Part shown: positions 32,105 through 39,083 of the stretch, piece by piece
Position numbering within the stretch: the first letter of the stretch is position 1
Layout: the number at the start of each line of letters is the position of its first letter
Source of the DNA: a virus
DNA: 42,352 bases
IMG/VR virus record: IMGVR_UViG_3300038549_000029
Span: 1 to 42,352 of that record
Strand: one strand, 5' to 3'
Notes under the pieces: model-generated
Told to the model about the DNA's origin: nothing
The model's input: only the letters and a program-made list of their open reading frames with translations
The model's database searches: none
Made by a program: the position numbers and the translations under genes

Positions 32105-32253
32105 TATAGCCCCCTTAATGCGATCCAGCCCGGGAAGTTGAGGTGAATGTAATGCAGGTATGCAGCGGTGAAGATCTTGCCAGTTCGATACCGGTTGTGT
32201 TTGAAGGCTGCATCCGCGATCTTGATGAGCTTCAGTGTGTATTTGTCGGACAT
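32104..32253 (-). CDS. Small basic protein (49 aa), leftward
   Basis: GAGGTG precedes ATG 32253. Product MSDKYTLKLIKIADAAFKHN then RYRTGKIFTAAYLHYIHLNF and PGWIALRGL. Coupled by TAATG to the next gene. Function unknown. Confidence 0.55.
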   Translation of the reverse strand: MSDKYTLKLIKIADAAFKHNRYRTGKIFTAAYLHYIHLNFPGWIALRGL

Positions 32254-32318
32254 GTGGCACCTCACGACTAAAGGGTAGGGCCTTGGCGGTGGGCTGCAAT
32301 GGGTAATGTTTACCTTAC

Positions 32319-32594
32319 CTACTCCGCCATCGCGTTTTTCCTAGCAAGTCTGTCTTTATATATAGTATGATCCACTGGTTTTATCTCTCCAAATTCACAC
32401 AAAAACTCATAATTTCTGCTATTGTCTCCGTTGCGGCTTATTACGCCTGTTTCTTCTATAAGTTGGCATAAATACGATGTTTTATTGATTTTTTCAAGGT
32501 TAGACATAAGTTCATCAAGCTTGCCAAATTCATCAATCAATCGCTTTCTTGTGGCATTTTTTGCCGCGATCCAATCTCTGCAAATCCTAGTCAT
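32319..32594 (-). CDS. Hypothetical protein (91 aa), leftward
   Basis: AAGGTGAG precedes ATG 32594, which overlaps the upstream gene by eight bases. It starts MTRICRDWIAAKNATRKRLI and is mainly helical (DEFGKLDELMSNLEKI). No family recognised. A/T-richer than the structural genes, like its upstream neighbour. Confidence 0.6.
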   Translation of the reverse strand: MTRICRDWIAAKNATRKRLIDEFGKLDELMSNLEKINKTSYLCQLIEETGVISRNGDNSRNYEFLCEFGEIKPVDHTIYKDRLARKNAMAE

Positions 32595-32979
32595 AGTTCT
32601 CACCTTTCCTTTTTTTGGCGCGGTATTTTCTTTGTCTAACGGCATCAGGATGCATGGATAGGCCTTTTTCTACTTTTTGCTCATGGTATTTTTGATATGA
32701 AACAATATACCAACCACCAATCCCGTTACGTATTATCCTGCGGCCCTCTTCCTCTATATTTGTGCTATATGGGTCAGGCGATTCGAGCTCTTTGATACAG
32801 CGCTCAACATCATCTATAGAATACCCGCATTCCCTCGCCATCCCAGGTATTGTTGCCCTATTCGTGTTCCCAGATGAGTCTGAATCTAAAAGTAAATAAA
32901 TCCATACACGTAAAACTTTGTCATCCTTGCACCATAATGTTGATCCTACAAATCTATCAAAGAGTTTCACGAAATGCAC
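32587..32979 (-). CDS. Replication-organiser-like winged-helix protein
   Basis: I chose GTG 32979 because GGAGGT lies five bases upstream. The 130-residue protein reads MHFVKLFDRFVGSTLWCKDD, VLRVWIYLLLDSDSSGNTNRATIPGMARECGYSIDDVERCI (quoted in part), then PDPYSTNIEEEGRRI and WYIVSYQKYHEQ and a basic end (RQRKYRAKKRKGE). I recall this order in phage replication/HTH proteins at the start of early operons. It probably binds the origin or recruits host helicase. It heads the leftward operon ending at 31973. Confidence 0.65.
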   Translation of the reverse strand: MHFVKLFDRFVGSTLWCKDDKVLRVWIYLLLDSDSSGNTNRATIPGMARECGYSIDDVERCIKELESPDPYSTNIEEEGRRIIRNGIGGWYIVSYQKYHEQKVEKGLSMHPDAVRQRKYRAKKRKGENYD

Positions 32980-32996
32980 ATTCACCTCCAGATGAA

Positions 32997-33024
32997 AGTG
33001 TAATTCATATGAGACCTTTGTCAA
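32997..33024 (-). promoter_or_regulatory. Leftward promoter of replication-type operon
   Basis: Minus strand: consensus TTGACA (33024-33019), 16-nt spacer, TACACT (33002-32997), directly ahead of the GGAGGT of the 32979 gene. Confidence 0.6.
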
Positions 33025-33170
33025 GCTACAAATTGTTGCGGTGTTACTTTTTCGCGACATGTAGCCTACAGTCCCTAACACTCTATACTTATACGTATAC
33101 TTCTAGTATGTTAACTGATTAAACTCTAAGGTGACAGTGTCTCGCATCATTATTAGTTACACTAGGAGTC

Positions 33171-33188
33171 TATAACTATCGAGTTATA
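33171..33188. repeat. Inverted repeat TATAACT-ATCG-AGTTATA
   Basis: A perfect 7-bp palindrome with 4-nt centre. Its right arm with flank (TCGAGTTAT) recurs at 33207-33215. Likely a repressor or initiator site. Confidence 0.55.
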
Positions 33189-33383
33189 TGCACCATGTGG
33201 AACTGTTCGAGTTATCACCATCTCTACCCCATGCATAACAGTGGTGGTCATGTGCAATTTTCGTGCAATCCTGCAATTTCCGGCTGTAACCCGCATCACG
33301 TCTGGGAATCATCATGCCTGAACACCATCAGCACCTTCCGGAGTCCGGATGTGGGTGTTGATTCAACCACGTGCTTTAGTTCG

Positions 33384-33411
33384 TTGGGACCAAGTGGGAC
33401 TGTGGTATAAT
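33384..33411 (+). promoter_or_regulatory. Rightward promoter of portal operon
   Basis: TTGGGA (33384-33389), 16-nt spacer and TATAAT (33406-33411) with extended TGG. The best-formed member of the recurrent TGSTANWAT set. Confidence 0.7.
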
Positions 33412-33428
33412 CCCCCAGTGAGGCGACC

Positions 33429-34916
33429 ATGGCACACCAGGGCGGTAAAGACTTCGAGCCAGGCATCATCGACAGAGTAAGTGGCGCTGTTTCATGGCTT
33501 GTGACTGGCAAAGTCCCGGCATGGTTCGGCCCCAATCAGCCATTGGCACCTGTGGCGCCCAAGGAAGTGGAAGGTCGGGCATTCGACTATCCCGTAGGCG
33601 TCAACCTCAACTACATGCCCAGGTCTGAACAGTCGGAATCCGGAGTCAGCTTTGCCACCCTGCGAGCAATAGCCGATCCTGCCCTAGGTGGTCTCGATCT
33701 GGTGCGCCTGGCAGTAGAGACGCGCAAAGACCAGATGGAAGCCCAGAGGTGGACAATCCGTGGATTGGACGGTAAGGATGCAGGCGACCGTGGCAAGAAG
33801 GCTATGGGACTCTTTCGCAGGCCTGATGGCGTCCACACATTCCGGCAATGGGCAAGGCAGCTCTGGGAAGACCTGCTGGTCATCGACGCGCCATCGGTCT
33901 ACATTGACCGTGGCATGCCTGAGATCATCGACGGTGGCAGCATAAAGCTGCTTTCCGATCCAAACGGCAGGCGCCCTATCCCACCACTCCCTGCCTTCCA
34001 ACATGTGCTCAAAGGGATGCCAGCGGTCGACTACACCGCTGATCAGTTGATCTACTTCCCACGTAACCTACGCAGTAATAAGTTTTATGGCATGAGCCCG
34101 GTTGAGCAGTTGATTAACATCATCCAACTGGCCCTCAAGCGGCAGCTCAGCTTGACAGCGGTCTACACTGCCGGGAATGTTCCTGAACACCTCATTGGTG
34201 TGCCTGAGAGCTGGAATCCAAAGCAAATTGAATTGGCCCAGCAATACATGGACGCGCTAATGCAGGGCAACATCGAGGCCAAGCGTAAAGCCCTGTTCGT
34301 TCCTGGCGGGATGCAGCCGATCAAACTGGGTGACCCAACCATGCATGAAGGCTTTGACGAATGGCTTGCCCGCTTGATCTGCTGGTGTTTCTCGATCCCA
34401 CCCACTGCGCTCGTGAGACAGGTAAACCGGGCTACCGCAGAGACTGCCCAGATCCAGGCGCAGCAAGAAGGCCTCGAACCGCTCAAGGAGTGGTGGAAGG
34501 ACTTCATGAACGAGATCTTGGTCAAGTGCTACGGAATAACGGATCTCGAATTCGGGTGGCTTGATGCTGAGATTGTCAACCCACAGATCAAAGTCCAGAC
34601 CGCATCCATGGCGTGCGGCGGGTCAGCGTTTATGACCAAGGATGAGGTAAGGACGACGTTCTACGGGCTTGATCCACTCACACCGGAGCAAAAGGAAGAG
34701 TTGGCGCCTAAGCCTGTCGATCCATTTGGTGGGATGTTTGGTGTGGGTCAAGAGCAACCCAAGAAAGACGGGGAGGACATTCCAAAGGAAGAACCGGAAG
34801 AGAAGATAGCCAAGCGGAGGTTACTTCAAGCCGATCAACCGGAACGGAAAGGCTGCACGTGTGGCAATTGCCAAAATACAAGCAGCAAGCAAAAAATACC
34901 TAGGCAGTATCCGTGA
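33429..34916 (+). CDS. Portal protein
   Basis: The 495-residue protein starts at ATG 33429 (GAGG upstream). Typical portal segments are FATLRAIADPALGGLDLVRLAVETRKDQM, RQWARQLWEDLLVIDAPSVYIDR, LIYFPRNLRSNKFYGMSPVEQLI and CWCFSIPPTALV followed by AETAQIQAQQEGLEPL (all quoted in part). It forms the dodecameric ring for DNA entry. The C-terminus is charged and ends CTCGNCQNTSS. The next gene (MuF-like) begins 56 bp inside it. Confidence 0.9.
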   Translation: MAHQGGKDFEPGIIDRVSGAVSWLVTGKVPAWFGPNQPLAPVAPKEVEGRAFDYPVGVNLNYMPRSEQSESGVSFATLRAIADPALGGLDLVRLAVETRKDQMEAQRWTIRGLDGKDAGDRGKKAMGLFRRPDGVHTFRQWARQLWEDLLVIDAPSVYIDRGMPEIIDGGSIKLLSDPNGRRPIPPLPAFQHVLKGMPAVDYTADQLIYFPRNLRSNKFYGMSPVEQLINIIQLALKRQLSLTAVYTAGNVPEHLIGVPESWNPKQIELAQQYMDALMQGNIEAKRKALFVPGGMQPIKLGDPTMHEGFDEWLARLICWCFSIPPTALVRQVNRATAETAQIQAQQEGLEPLKEWWKDFMNEILVKCYGITDLEFGWLDAEIVNPQIKVQTASMACGGSAFMTKDEVRTTFYGLDPLTPEQKEELAPKPVDPFGGMFGVGQEQPKKDGEDIPKEEPEEKIAKRRLLQADQPERKGCTCGNCQNTSSKQKIPRQYP

Positions 34917-36363
34917 CCACCTTCTGAGCTCAGTCGAGAAGGCAGACACGCCAGATTACAGCAGGCTCGTTGAACTTCTTGCCCAGTTGCCAGAGGAAGA
35001 ACGTAGGCAGTATTTGCAGGCGATAGAGGATGCAATCTCAACCATGGCAGAATTCGGGGTAGAGGCTGCGTTAAAACAGATTGAGAATCTATTACCATCC
35101 GGCTCAGATCCATTCAAGCAAGCCAACGAGGAGGCTATTGCCTGGGCAGAGGAAAGATCTGCCTGGCTGGTGACGAAGATAGATGAAACCACCAGAGAGA
35201 ACATCCAGACGCTGGTAGAAAATGCCGAGAAGGATGGATTATCGAACCAAGAATTGGCCCAACAACTCAGGGATTCTGAGGCCTTCTCTGATGCCAGGGC
35301 CGAGATGATAGCCAGAACTGAGACGGCCATGGCCGATGTGCAGGGTAACCTTGCAGGGTGGAAGGCAAGTGGGGTTGTGGAGGGCAAGCAATTCCTGGCA
35401 GCGCCAGATTGCTGCGACGAGTGCCAGGCCATGGCGGATGTTGTAGTAGGGCTGGACGAAGAATTCCCAGAGGGAGACCCCCCCATCCATCCTAACTGCT
35501 TCCTACCAGGAACTTTGGTATCTACCGTTGGTTGGGTTTCGTCTGTCTTTGAACGTTGGTATGAAGGGGAAATCGTTCGCATTCGAATCGAGGGAAATCC
35601 AGACATCACCTGCACGCCCAATCACCCGATATTGACGCAGCGCGGATGGATTCCCGCCGCACAACTCACAGAACGCGACTACCTGTTCAAGGTGTCTAGG
35701 GAAATGTTTAGTTCCGTTAATCCAGAGAATAATCACGTTAACGCCTTGATTGAGGAGGTATCTAATACGATCTCCATGTCTGGCCGCGTGTCTACCACCC
35801 GCATGCCATCCTCCACCGAAGATTTCCACGGCGATGGAACCATTGATCAGGAAATCAACATTGTAAGGGCCGACAGCGGCTTGAGGGCGGATACCAGAAA
35901 ACACGGAGGAAAGCATACCAAAGAAGGCAACTTCTTGATCACTGATTCCGATTTGGAGGCCTTCGCGCGAGAGTGTAATTGCGCTCCTATGAGTTTGGGA
36001 TTGTCTGGAACCACGAACTGCAGCATGAGCTGCTTTGACACGAGCAAGCCTAGCTTCAGGAGTGGACCTGGCAGCTTCTGCGATATGCGCGGCGGAACTA
36101 TCTCGGATATGAAGCCCGAAACGATTAAATGTCTTGCGGATGGTGGAGCTATGGCAACCAAGGCTCTTAGCAATGTCAACACTGCTCTCTCCAGCCTCAT
36201 AACGACGGTAAATATCAAGGAGTTGATCGTCGGTGAACAATTTTCTGGACATGTCTATAACCTCGAAACGGAGGGTGGGTGGTATGCAGCCAATGATATT
36301 ATAGCACACAACTGTCGATGTGACGTGATCGCAGTTATTAAAGAACAGGAGGGTGAAGAATGA
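34861..36363 (+). CDS. MuF / SPP1 gp7-like head protein interrupted by an intein
   Basis: The GTG start at 34861 overlaps the portal end. The 500-residue precursor has a helical N part (residues 1-212; LVENAEKDGLSNQELAQQLRD and SDARAEMIARTETAMADVQGNLAGW typical of the MuF family, quoted in part), the Cys pair CCDECQAM and the family ending DPPIHPN|CRCDV, which is split by a 272-residue intein (213-484). After splicing the mature protein would be 228 residues. MuF-like proteins attach to the portal and are packaged or assist head morphogenesis. The stop overlaps the next gene by ATGA. Confidence 0.88.
   Translation: MAIAKIQAASKKYLGSIRDHLLSSVEKADTPDYSRLVELLAQLPEEERRQYLQAIEDAISTMAEFGVEAALKQIENLLPSGSDPFKQANEEAIAWAEERSAWLVTKIDETTRENIQTLVENAEKDGLSNQELAQQLRDSEAFSDARAEMIARTETAMADVQGNLAGWKASGVVEGKQFLAAPDCCDECQAMADVVVGLDEEFPEGDPPIHPNCFLPGTLVSTVGWVSSVFERWYEGEIVRIRIEGNPDITCTPNHPILTQRGWIPAAQLTERDYLFKVSREMFSSVNPENNHVNALIEEVSNTISMSGRVSTTRMPSSTEDFHGDGTIDQEINIVRADSGLRADTRKHGGKHTKEGNFLITDSDLEAFARECNCAPMSLGLSGTTNCSMSCFDTSKPSFRSGPGSFCDMRGGTISDMKPETIKCLADGGAMATKALSNVNTALSSLITTVNIKELIVGEQFSGHVYNLETEGGWYAANDIIAHNCRCDVIAVIKEQEGEE
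35503..36252 (-). CDS. Antisense homing endonuclease nested in intein 2 (HTH plus Vsr-like)
   Basis: The 249-residue ORF runs opposite to the intein and is wholly contained in it. ATG 36252 has GAGGT seven bases upstream and an extended -10 (TGCTATAAT) 46 bases upstream. Residues about 5-46 form an HTH (DIYRRYEAGESSVDIAKSLG, CHSSTIRKTFNRFGL). Residues about 103-180 give a Vsr/EDxHD-like nuclease core: QEVAFF (E107), YNVDFLING (D133), SIAVEIFGGGWH (E143, H150), RHGDRIRYLLNQG (D161) and VNVIILWIN. Vsr-type homing endonucleases with an N-terminal HTH are known beside fractured/split inteins, which fits. The open frame extends to 36309 without a better start. Expression is not shown. Confidence 0.78.
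   Translation of the reverse strand: MSRKLFTDDQLLDIYRRYEAGESSVDIAKSLGCHSSTIRKTFNRFGLHIRDSSAAHIAEAARSTPEARLARVKAAHAAVRGSRQSQTHRSAITLSREGLQIGISDQEVAFFGMLSSVFSGIRPQAAVGPYNVDFLINGSIAVEIFGGGWHAGGRHAARHGDRIRYLLNQGVNVIILWINGTKHFPRHLEQVVAFCELCGGNPSALRQYRVIGRAGDVWISLDSNANDFPFIPTFKDRRNPTNGRYQSSW
36298..36306 (-). promoter_or_regulatory. Extended -10 promoter for the antisense endonuclease
   Basis: Minus strand: TGC (36306-36304) then TATAAT (36303-36298). It lies within the codons of intein block G (D-I-I-A). The predicted start near 36291 gives a leader of about 40 nt with the Shine-Dalgarno site before ATG 36252. No good -35 box. Confidence 0.55.
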
Positions 36364-36563
36364 GCTCGATAGTCAAGACCAAAGACGGGCGCGAGATAGA
36401 TTTTGACAAGCTCCAGATCAAGATTGTCAACAACCCAGATGGGACAATTGCCTACATGTGGGTTGAAACAGATCAGGGCTTTAGGTATAAATATACAATG
36501 ACTTACGACGGGGATGGGAATCCGCTTACCCTTGGTGGCACCGGCGGATGGGAGCCATTCTAA
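36360..36563 (+). CDS. Small beta-rich protein (67 aa)
   Basis: Overlaps the MuF stop by ATGA; GGAGGGTG upstream. Product MSSIVKTKDGREIDFDKLQI, then KIVNNPDGTIAYMWVETDQG and FRYKYTMTYDGDGNPLTLGG. Alternating strands. No family recognised. Confidence 0.6.
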   Translation: MSSIVKTKDGREIDFDKLQIKIVNNPDGTIAYMWVETDQGFRYKYTMTYDGDGNPLTLGGTGGWEPF

Positions 36564-36784
36564 TGCGCTGGCGTGTGGCATACGTCAAGGTAAAGAGCGC
36601 ACTAACCAAGCTGCGCCGAAAGTGGATACGTGATAGACTTGGCAGGAAGTTTTTGCGCAGGACGAAACGGATGGTGTGGAAAGTGCCCATCGTAGCAATC
36701 CACTGGGTGAAATGGCGCATTAAGAGACACGAACGGGAAACCAGATACAAGCGTGAGCGCAGGCGGATGTATGGACCTCGGTAG
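36563..36784 (+). CDS. Extremely basic small protein (73 aa)
   Basis: Starts in a TAATG overlap at 36563. About 40% of residues are Arg or Lys (for example LTKLRRKWIRDRLGRKFLRR and KRHERETRYKRERRRMYG), with Trp scattered. It lies between MuF and fibre genes. It may bind nucleic acid or the acidic scaffold; no family is recognised. Confidence 0.55.
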   Translation: MRWRVAYVKVKSALTKLRRKWIRDRLGRKFLRRTKRMVWKVPIVAIHWVKWRIKRHERETRYKRERRRMYGPR

Positions 36785-38627
36785 GCTGATTGCCCTAATA
36801 CGTGTCTTTGGCTACAAAGGAGCCCAAGGGCCTCCAGGGCCACAAGGGCCTGCCGGTGCAGACGGCGAAGACGCAACCATGGAAGTTGGGACAGTCACCA
36901 AGATCGCGCCCGGCGGCGTCCCAACTGTGGACAACTCCGGAACAGAGATTCACGCAATTTGGGACTTCGGGCTTGTGACCGGGGACACCGGGGCTCAGGG
37001 CCTAAAAGGTGATCAAGGCGATAAGGGTGATCAAGGTGATCCTGGACCGCAGGGCCTTCAGGGCGATAAAGGGGACAAAGGAGACCAGGGCGACAAAGGC
37101 GATACTGGCGACAAAGGAGACCAGGGCGACCCTGGCCCGCAAGGTCTGAAAGGCGACAAGGGTGATCAAGGCGATCAAGGGCCACAAGGATTAAAGGGTG
37201 ACAAAGGGGACACTGGTGATCAAGGAATCCAAGGCATCCCTGGTCCTGCGCCATCAGGCACAGCCAACCAGGTATTAGCGACACCAGACGGAACCGATGG
37301 TGTTTCTTCTTTGCGGTCATTGGTCAAGTCAGATCTTCCGTCTTTGTCATCGTCAGATTTGTCGGACGGGCCATGTGTGCCATATCCATACTCTGTTGCC
37401 ACCTATACCAGCGCAGATTGGACTGGCGGGAATGTGACATATGTGCCTCTGTCTGGGAATCTTCAGACCTATATCGACAATGCATCGGCTGGCGACACAT
37501 TAATCCTAGCCGCTGGAACATATACCAGGAATCGTTTAGCCATAGATAAGGCCATCAACATCGTCGGGCAAGGCCGGAAGGACACTGTTGTTAATGTAGT
37601 TGTCACATTGGACACTCCACGTGGAGCATTCGAGTTTTCCGCTAGCGATATCCACATCAGAAGCCTGTCGATGATTTGTGACGACTTGTTTATTGATGAC
37701 CCCTGCTTTTTGACCGTTTCACCAAACTTAACTGGTCTAATTGTAGAGGATGTATATATAAGGGCGAAGTGCAACGACGCTGGCAGCCCTGCCGTCGAGG
37801 TTTTAAACTCAGACCTTGACATGATCGATTGTGAAATTTATAGCGGGATACTAAACGCCATATCTGCGTGGCCGATTGGAGTGAAGGCCTATAACGATAG
37901 CAGCGCGTCCACAAACAACGTCGTAAATCTATACAATTGTAAAATTACAGTAGAATCGCCACTTGGCTGGCTCGGTGGAGCCCACGGGGTGGAGTGCTAC
38001 GGCGGTAGCTCGTCCAAAACCATGACAGTCAATCTGTATGGCAGCTCTGTTATCGCAACTGCTGATTCATTGTGTGTTGGCCTATTTAACTACGGAGGAG
38101 CCAGGTCAATAATCAATGCGTATCATTGTGACATAAATGCGGTTACATATGATGTTTATTGTGGTGCATCTGGCGTTGTGAACCTTTATGATACAGTGTT
38201 GGTAAACAATACTGTCAATGGGACTGTGACATACAGGGCCGCTGTTAATGCTGGGTTGGGTATATTCAGCACATCAATAAACACCCCTAGAATAGCCAAT
38301 TTAACAACCAATGGTTTAATCGAAACCACTGGAGGGAACGGGACACTTGGGGTAAGGACAACTGTTTATCAGACAGCGTATGCAATCCTATCTGCACTTG
38401 GTGAATTGGCGGACGATGCCGGGTATCTCGAAAACGATGGCGCGGGAAACCTATCATGGGGTTCGTCGCCTGGCGGTGACGATAATTGGAATCAAACCGA
38501 GTATATACTGACAAAGGACCGGACGATAGAGGCCGGTAAATGTGTTATCATTGTTGGGCCGCTGCAGACGAACGGAAATACGCTGACGACAGAGAGTGGT
38601 GGTATCCTTTACACATTGAGAGGGTGA
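36771..38627 (+). CDS. Collagen-like / beta-helix fibre protein
   Basis: ATG 36771 is chosen within the end of the previous gene; the Shine-Dalgarno site is weak (GGCGG). The 618-residue protein has collagen-like Gly-X-Y runs (residues about 17-31 and 74-165: GPPGPQGPAG, GDKGDQGDPGPQGLQ). It then has DLPSLSSSDLSD, and residues about 215-510 are a right-handed beta-helix (LQTYIDNASAGDTLILAAGTY as entry, repeating IxVxN rungs). The end is an Ig-like segment. The collagen stalk would trimerise and the helix would bind or cut a polysaccharide. Confidence 0.8.
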   Translation: MDLGRLIALIRVFGYKGAQGPPGPQGPAGADGEDATMEVGTVTKIAPGGVPTVDNSGTEIHAIWDFGLVTGDTGAQGLKGDQGDKGDQGDPGPQGLQGDKGDKGDQGDKGDTGDKGDQGDPGPQGLKGDKGDQGDQGPQGLKGDKGDTGDQGIQGIPGPAPSGTANQVLATPDGTDGVSSLRSLVKSDLPSLSSSDLSDGPCVPYPYSVATYTSADWTGGNVTYVPLSGNLQTYIDNASAGDTLILAAGTYTRNRLAIDKAINIVGQGRKDTVVNVVVTLDTPRGAFEFSASDIHIRSLSMICDDLFIDDPCFLTVSPNLTGLIVEDVYIRAKCNDAGSPAVEVLNSDLDMIDCEIYSGILNAISAWPIGVKAYNDSSASTNNVVNLYNCKITVESPLGWLGGAHGVECYGGSSSKTMTVNLYGSSVIATADSLCVGLFNYGGARSIINAYHCDINAVTYDVYCGASGVVNLYDTVLVNNTVNGTVTYRAAVNAGLGIFSTSINTPRIANLTTNGLIETTGGNGTLGVRTTVYQTAYAILSALGELADDAGYLENDGAGNLSWGSSPGGDDNWNQTEYILTKDRTIEAGKCVIIVGPLQTNGNTLTTESGGILYTLRG

Positions 38628-38628
38628 T

Positions 38629-39072
38629 ATGGCTGACACTACTTTCGGCATCCATGAATCAGACAGCACCGGAAAGCTGTATAAAAAGGTGCCAACAATC
38701 TCGTCTGATGTGACGCTGATGGCACCAACTTCATCTGGTGTTGATGGCATCCCACACTATTCAACCTCTGAGGTTGATACAGGAGTAAAATGGACTGACG
38801 GCTCTAAGTCCATCTACCGCAAAACTATATCTACCGGGGCGATGCCGAACGCAACAACAAAGAATGTTGCGCATGGGATCTCTGGCATGACCGCGATTGT
38901 AGGATGGGTGTGGAGCGCTGATAACGGCTCGACTGCTTTCTTGCCGGTCGGGTATGCTGATTTTAACTTTGGTTTATGGATGTATGCAACTGATACAAAT
39001 ATAGTTATAGTCAGCAATTACAACTGGTCATCACTTACAAATGGATACGTAACCGTGTGGTATATCAAATAA
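38629..39072 (+). CDS. Fibre tip-like protein (147 aa)
   Basis: The gene starts two bases after the collagen fibre gene. It ends with a domain I recall from many phage fibre tips: GVKWTDGSKSIYRKTISTGA, MPNATTKNVAHGISGM then strands to VWYIK. The N-terminal half (HESDSTGKLYKKVPTISSDV) is an attachment segment. Probably the distal tip or a trimerisation partner of the adjacent fibre. Confidence 0.7.
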   Translation: MADTTFGIHESDSTGKLYKKVPTISSDVTLMAPTSSGVDGIPHYSTSEVDTGVKWTDGSKSIYRKTISTGAMPNATTKNVAHGISGMTAIVGWVWSADNGSTAFLPVGYADFNFGLWMYATDTNIVIVSNYNWSSLTNGYVTVWYIK

Positions 39073-39083
39073 TTGAGGTGAAT

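Larger units (their letters stand above)
32980..33428. promoter_or_regulatory. Divergent control region / possible origin
   Basis: This roughly 450-bp gap separates the leftward replication-type operon from the rightward head operon. It holds promoters in both directions, an A/T-rich alternating stretch near 33085-33115 (TATACTTATACGTATACTT), the inverted repeat at 33171-33188 and direct repeats TCGAGTTAT (33180-33188 and 33207-33215). Three TGCAAT repeats lie at about 33252-33277. The layout suits operators or an initiator-bound origin. Confidence 0.5.
35497..36312 (+). mobile_element. Intein 2 (272 aa) in MuF-like protein, both strands coding
   Basis: Intein residue 1 is Cys (CFLPGTLVSTVGW, block A). 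Block B is ITCTPNHPILTQRGW with His43. Block F is GHVYNLETEGGWYAAN and block G ends IIAHN, followed by extein Cys. The penultimate His and terminal Asn are present, so splicing should be intact. The 200 residues between blocks B and F contain no LAGLIDADG or HNH motif; they include EDFHGDG (35818-35838), which I recall as conserved in related phage inteins. The same DNA encodes an endonuclease on the other strand. Confidence 0.9.

Noticed and set aside
35847-36218. Second leftward ORF (123 codons) in another frame of intein 2
   Set aside because: It overlaps the endonuclease ORF but has no HTH or nuclease motif and no ribosome site; the 249-residue frame is clearly better.
36253-36309. GTG 36309 as start of the antisense endonuclease
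   Set aside because: It lies upstream of the -10 box and has no Shine-Dalgarno site; ATG 36252 has both in correct order.
36895-37320. Leftward ORF over the collagen-like repeats
   Set aside because: The repetitive GGN codons leave the opposite strand open; the leucine/proline-rich product is a shadow.
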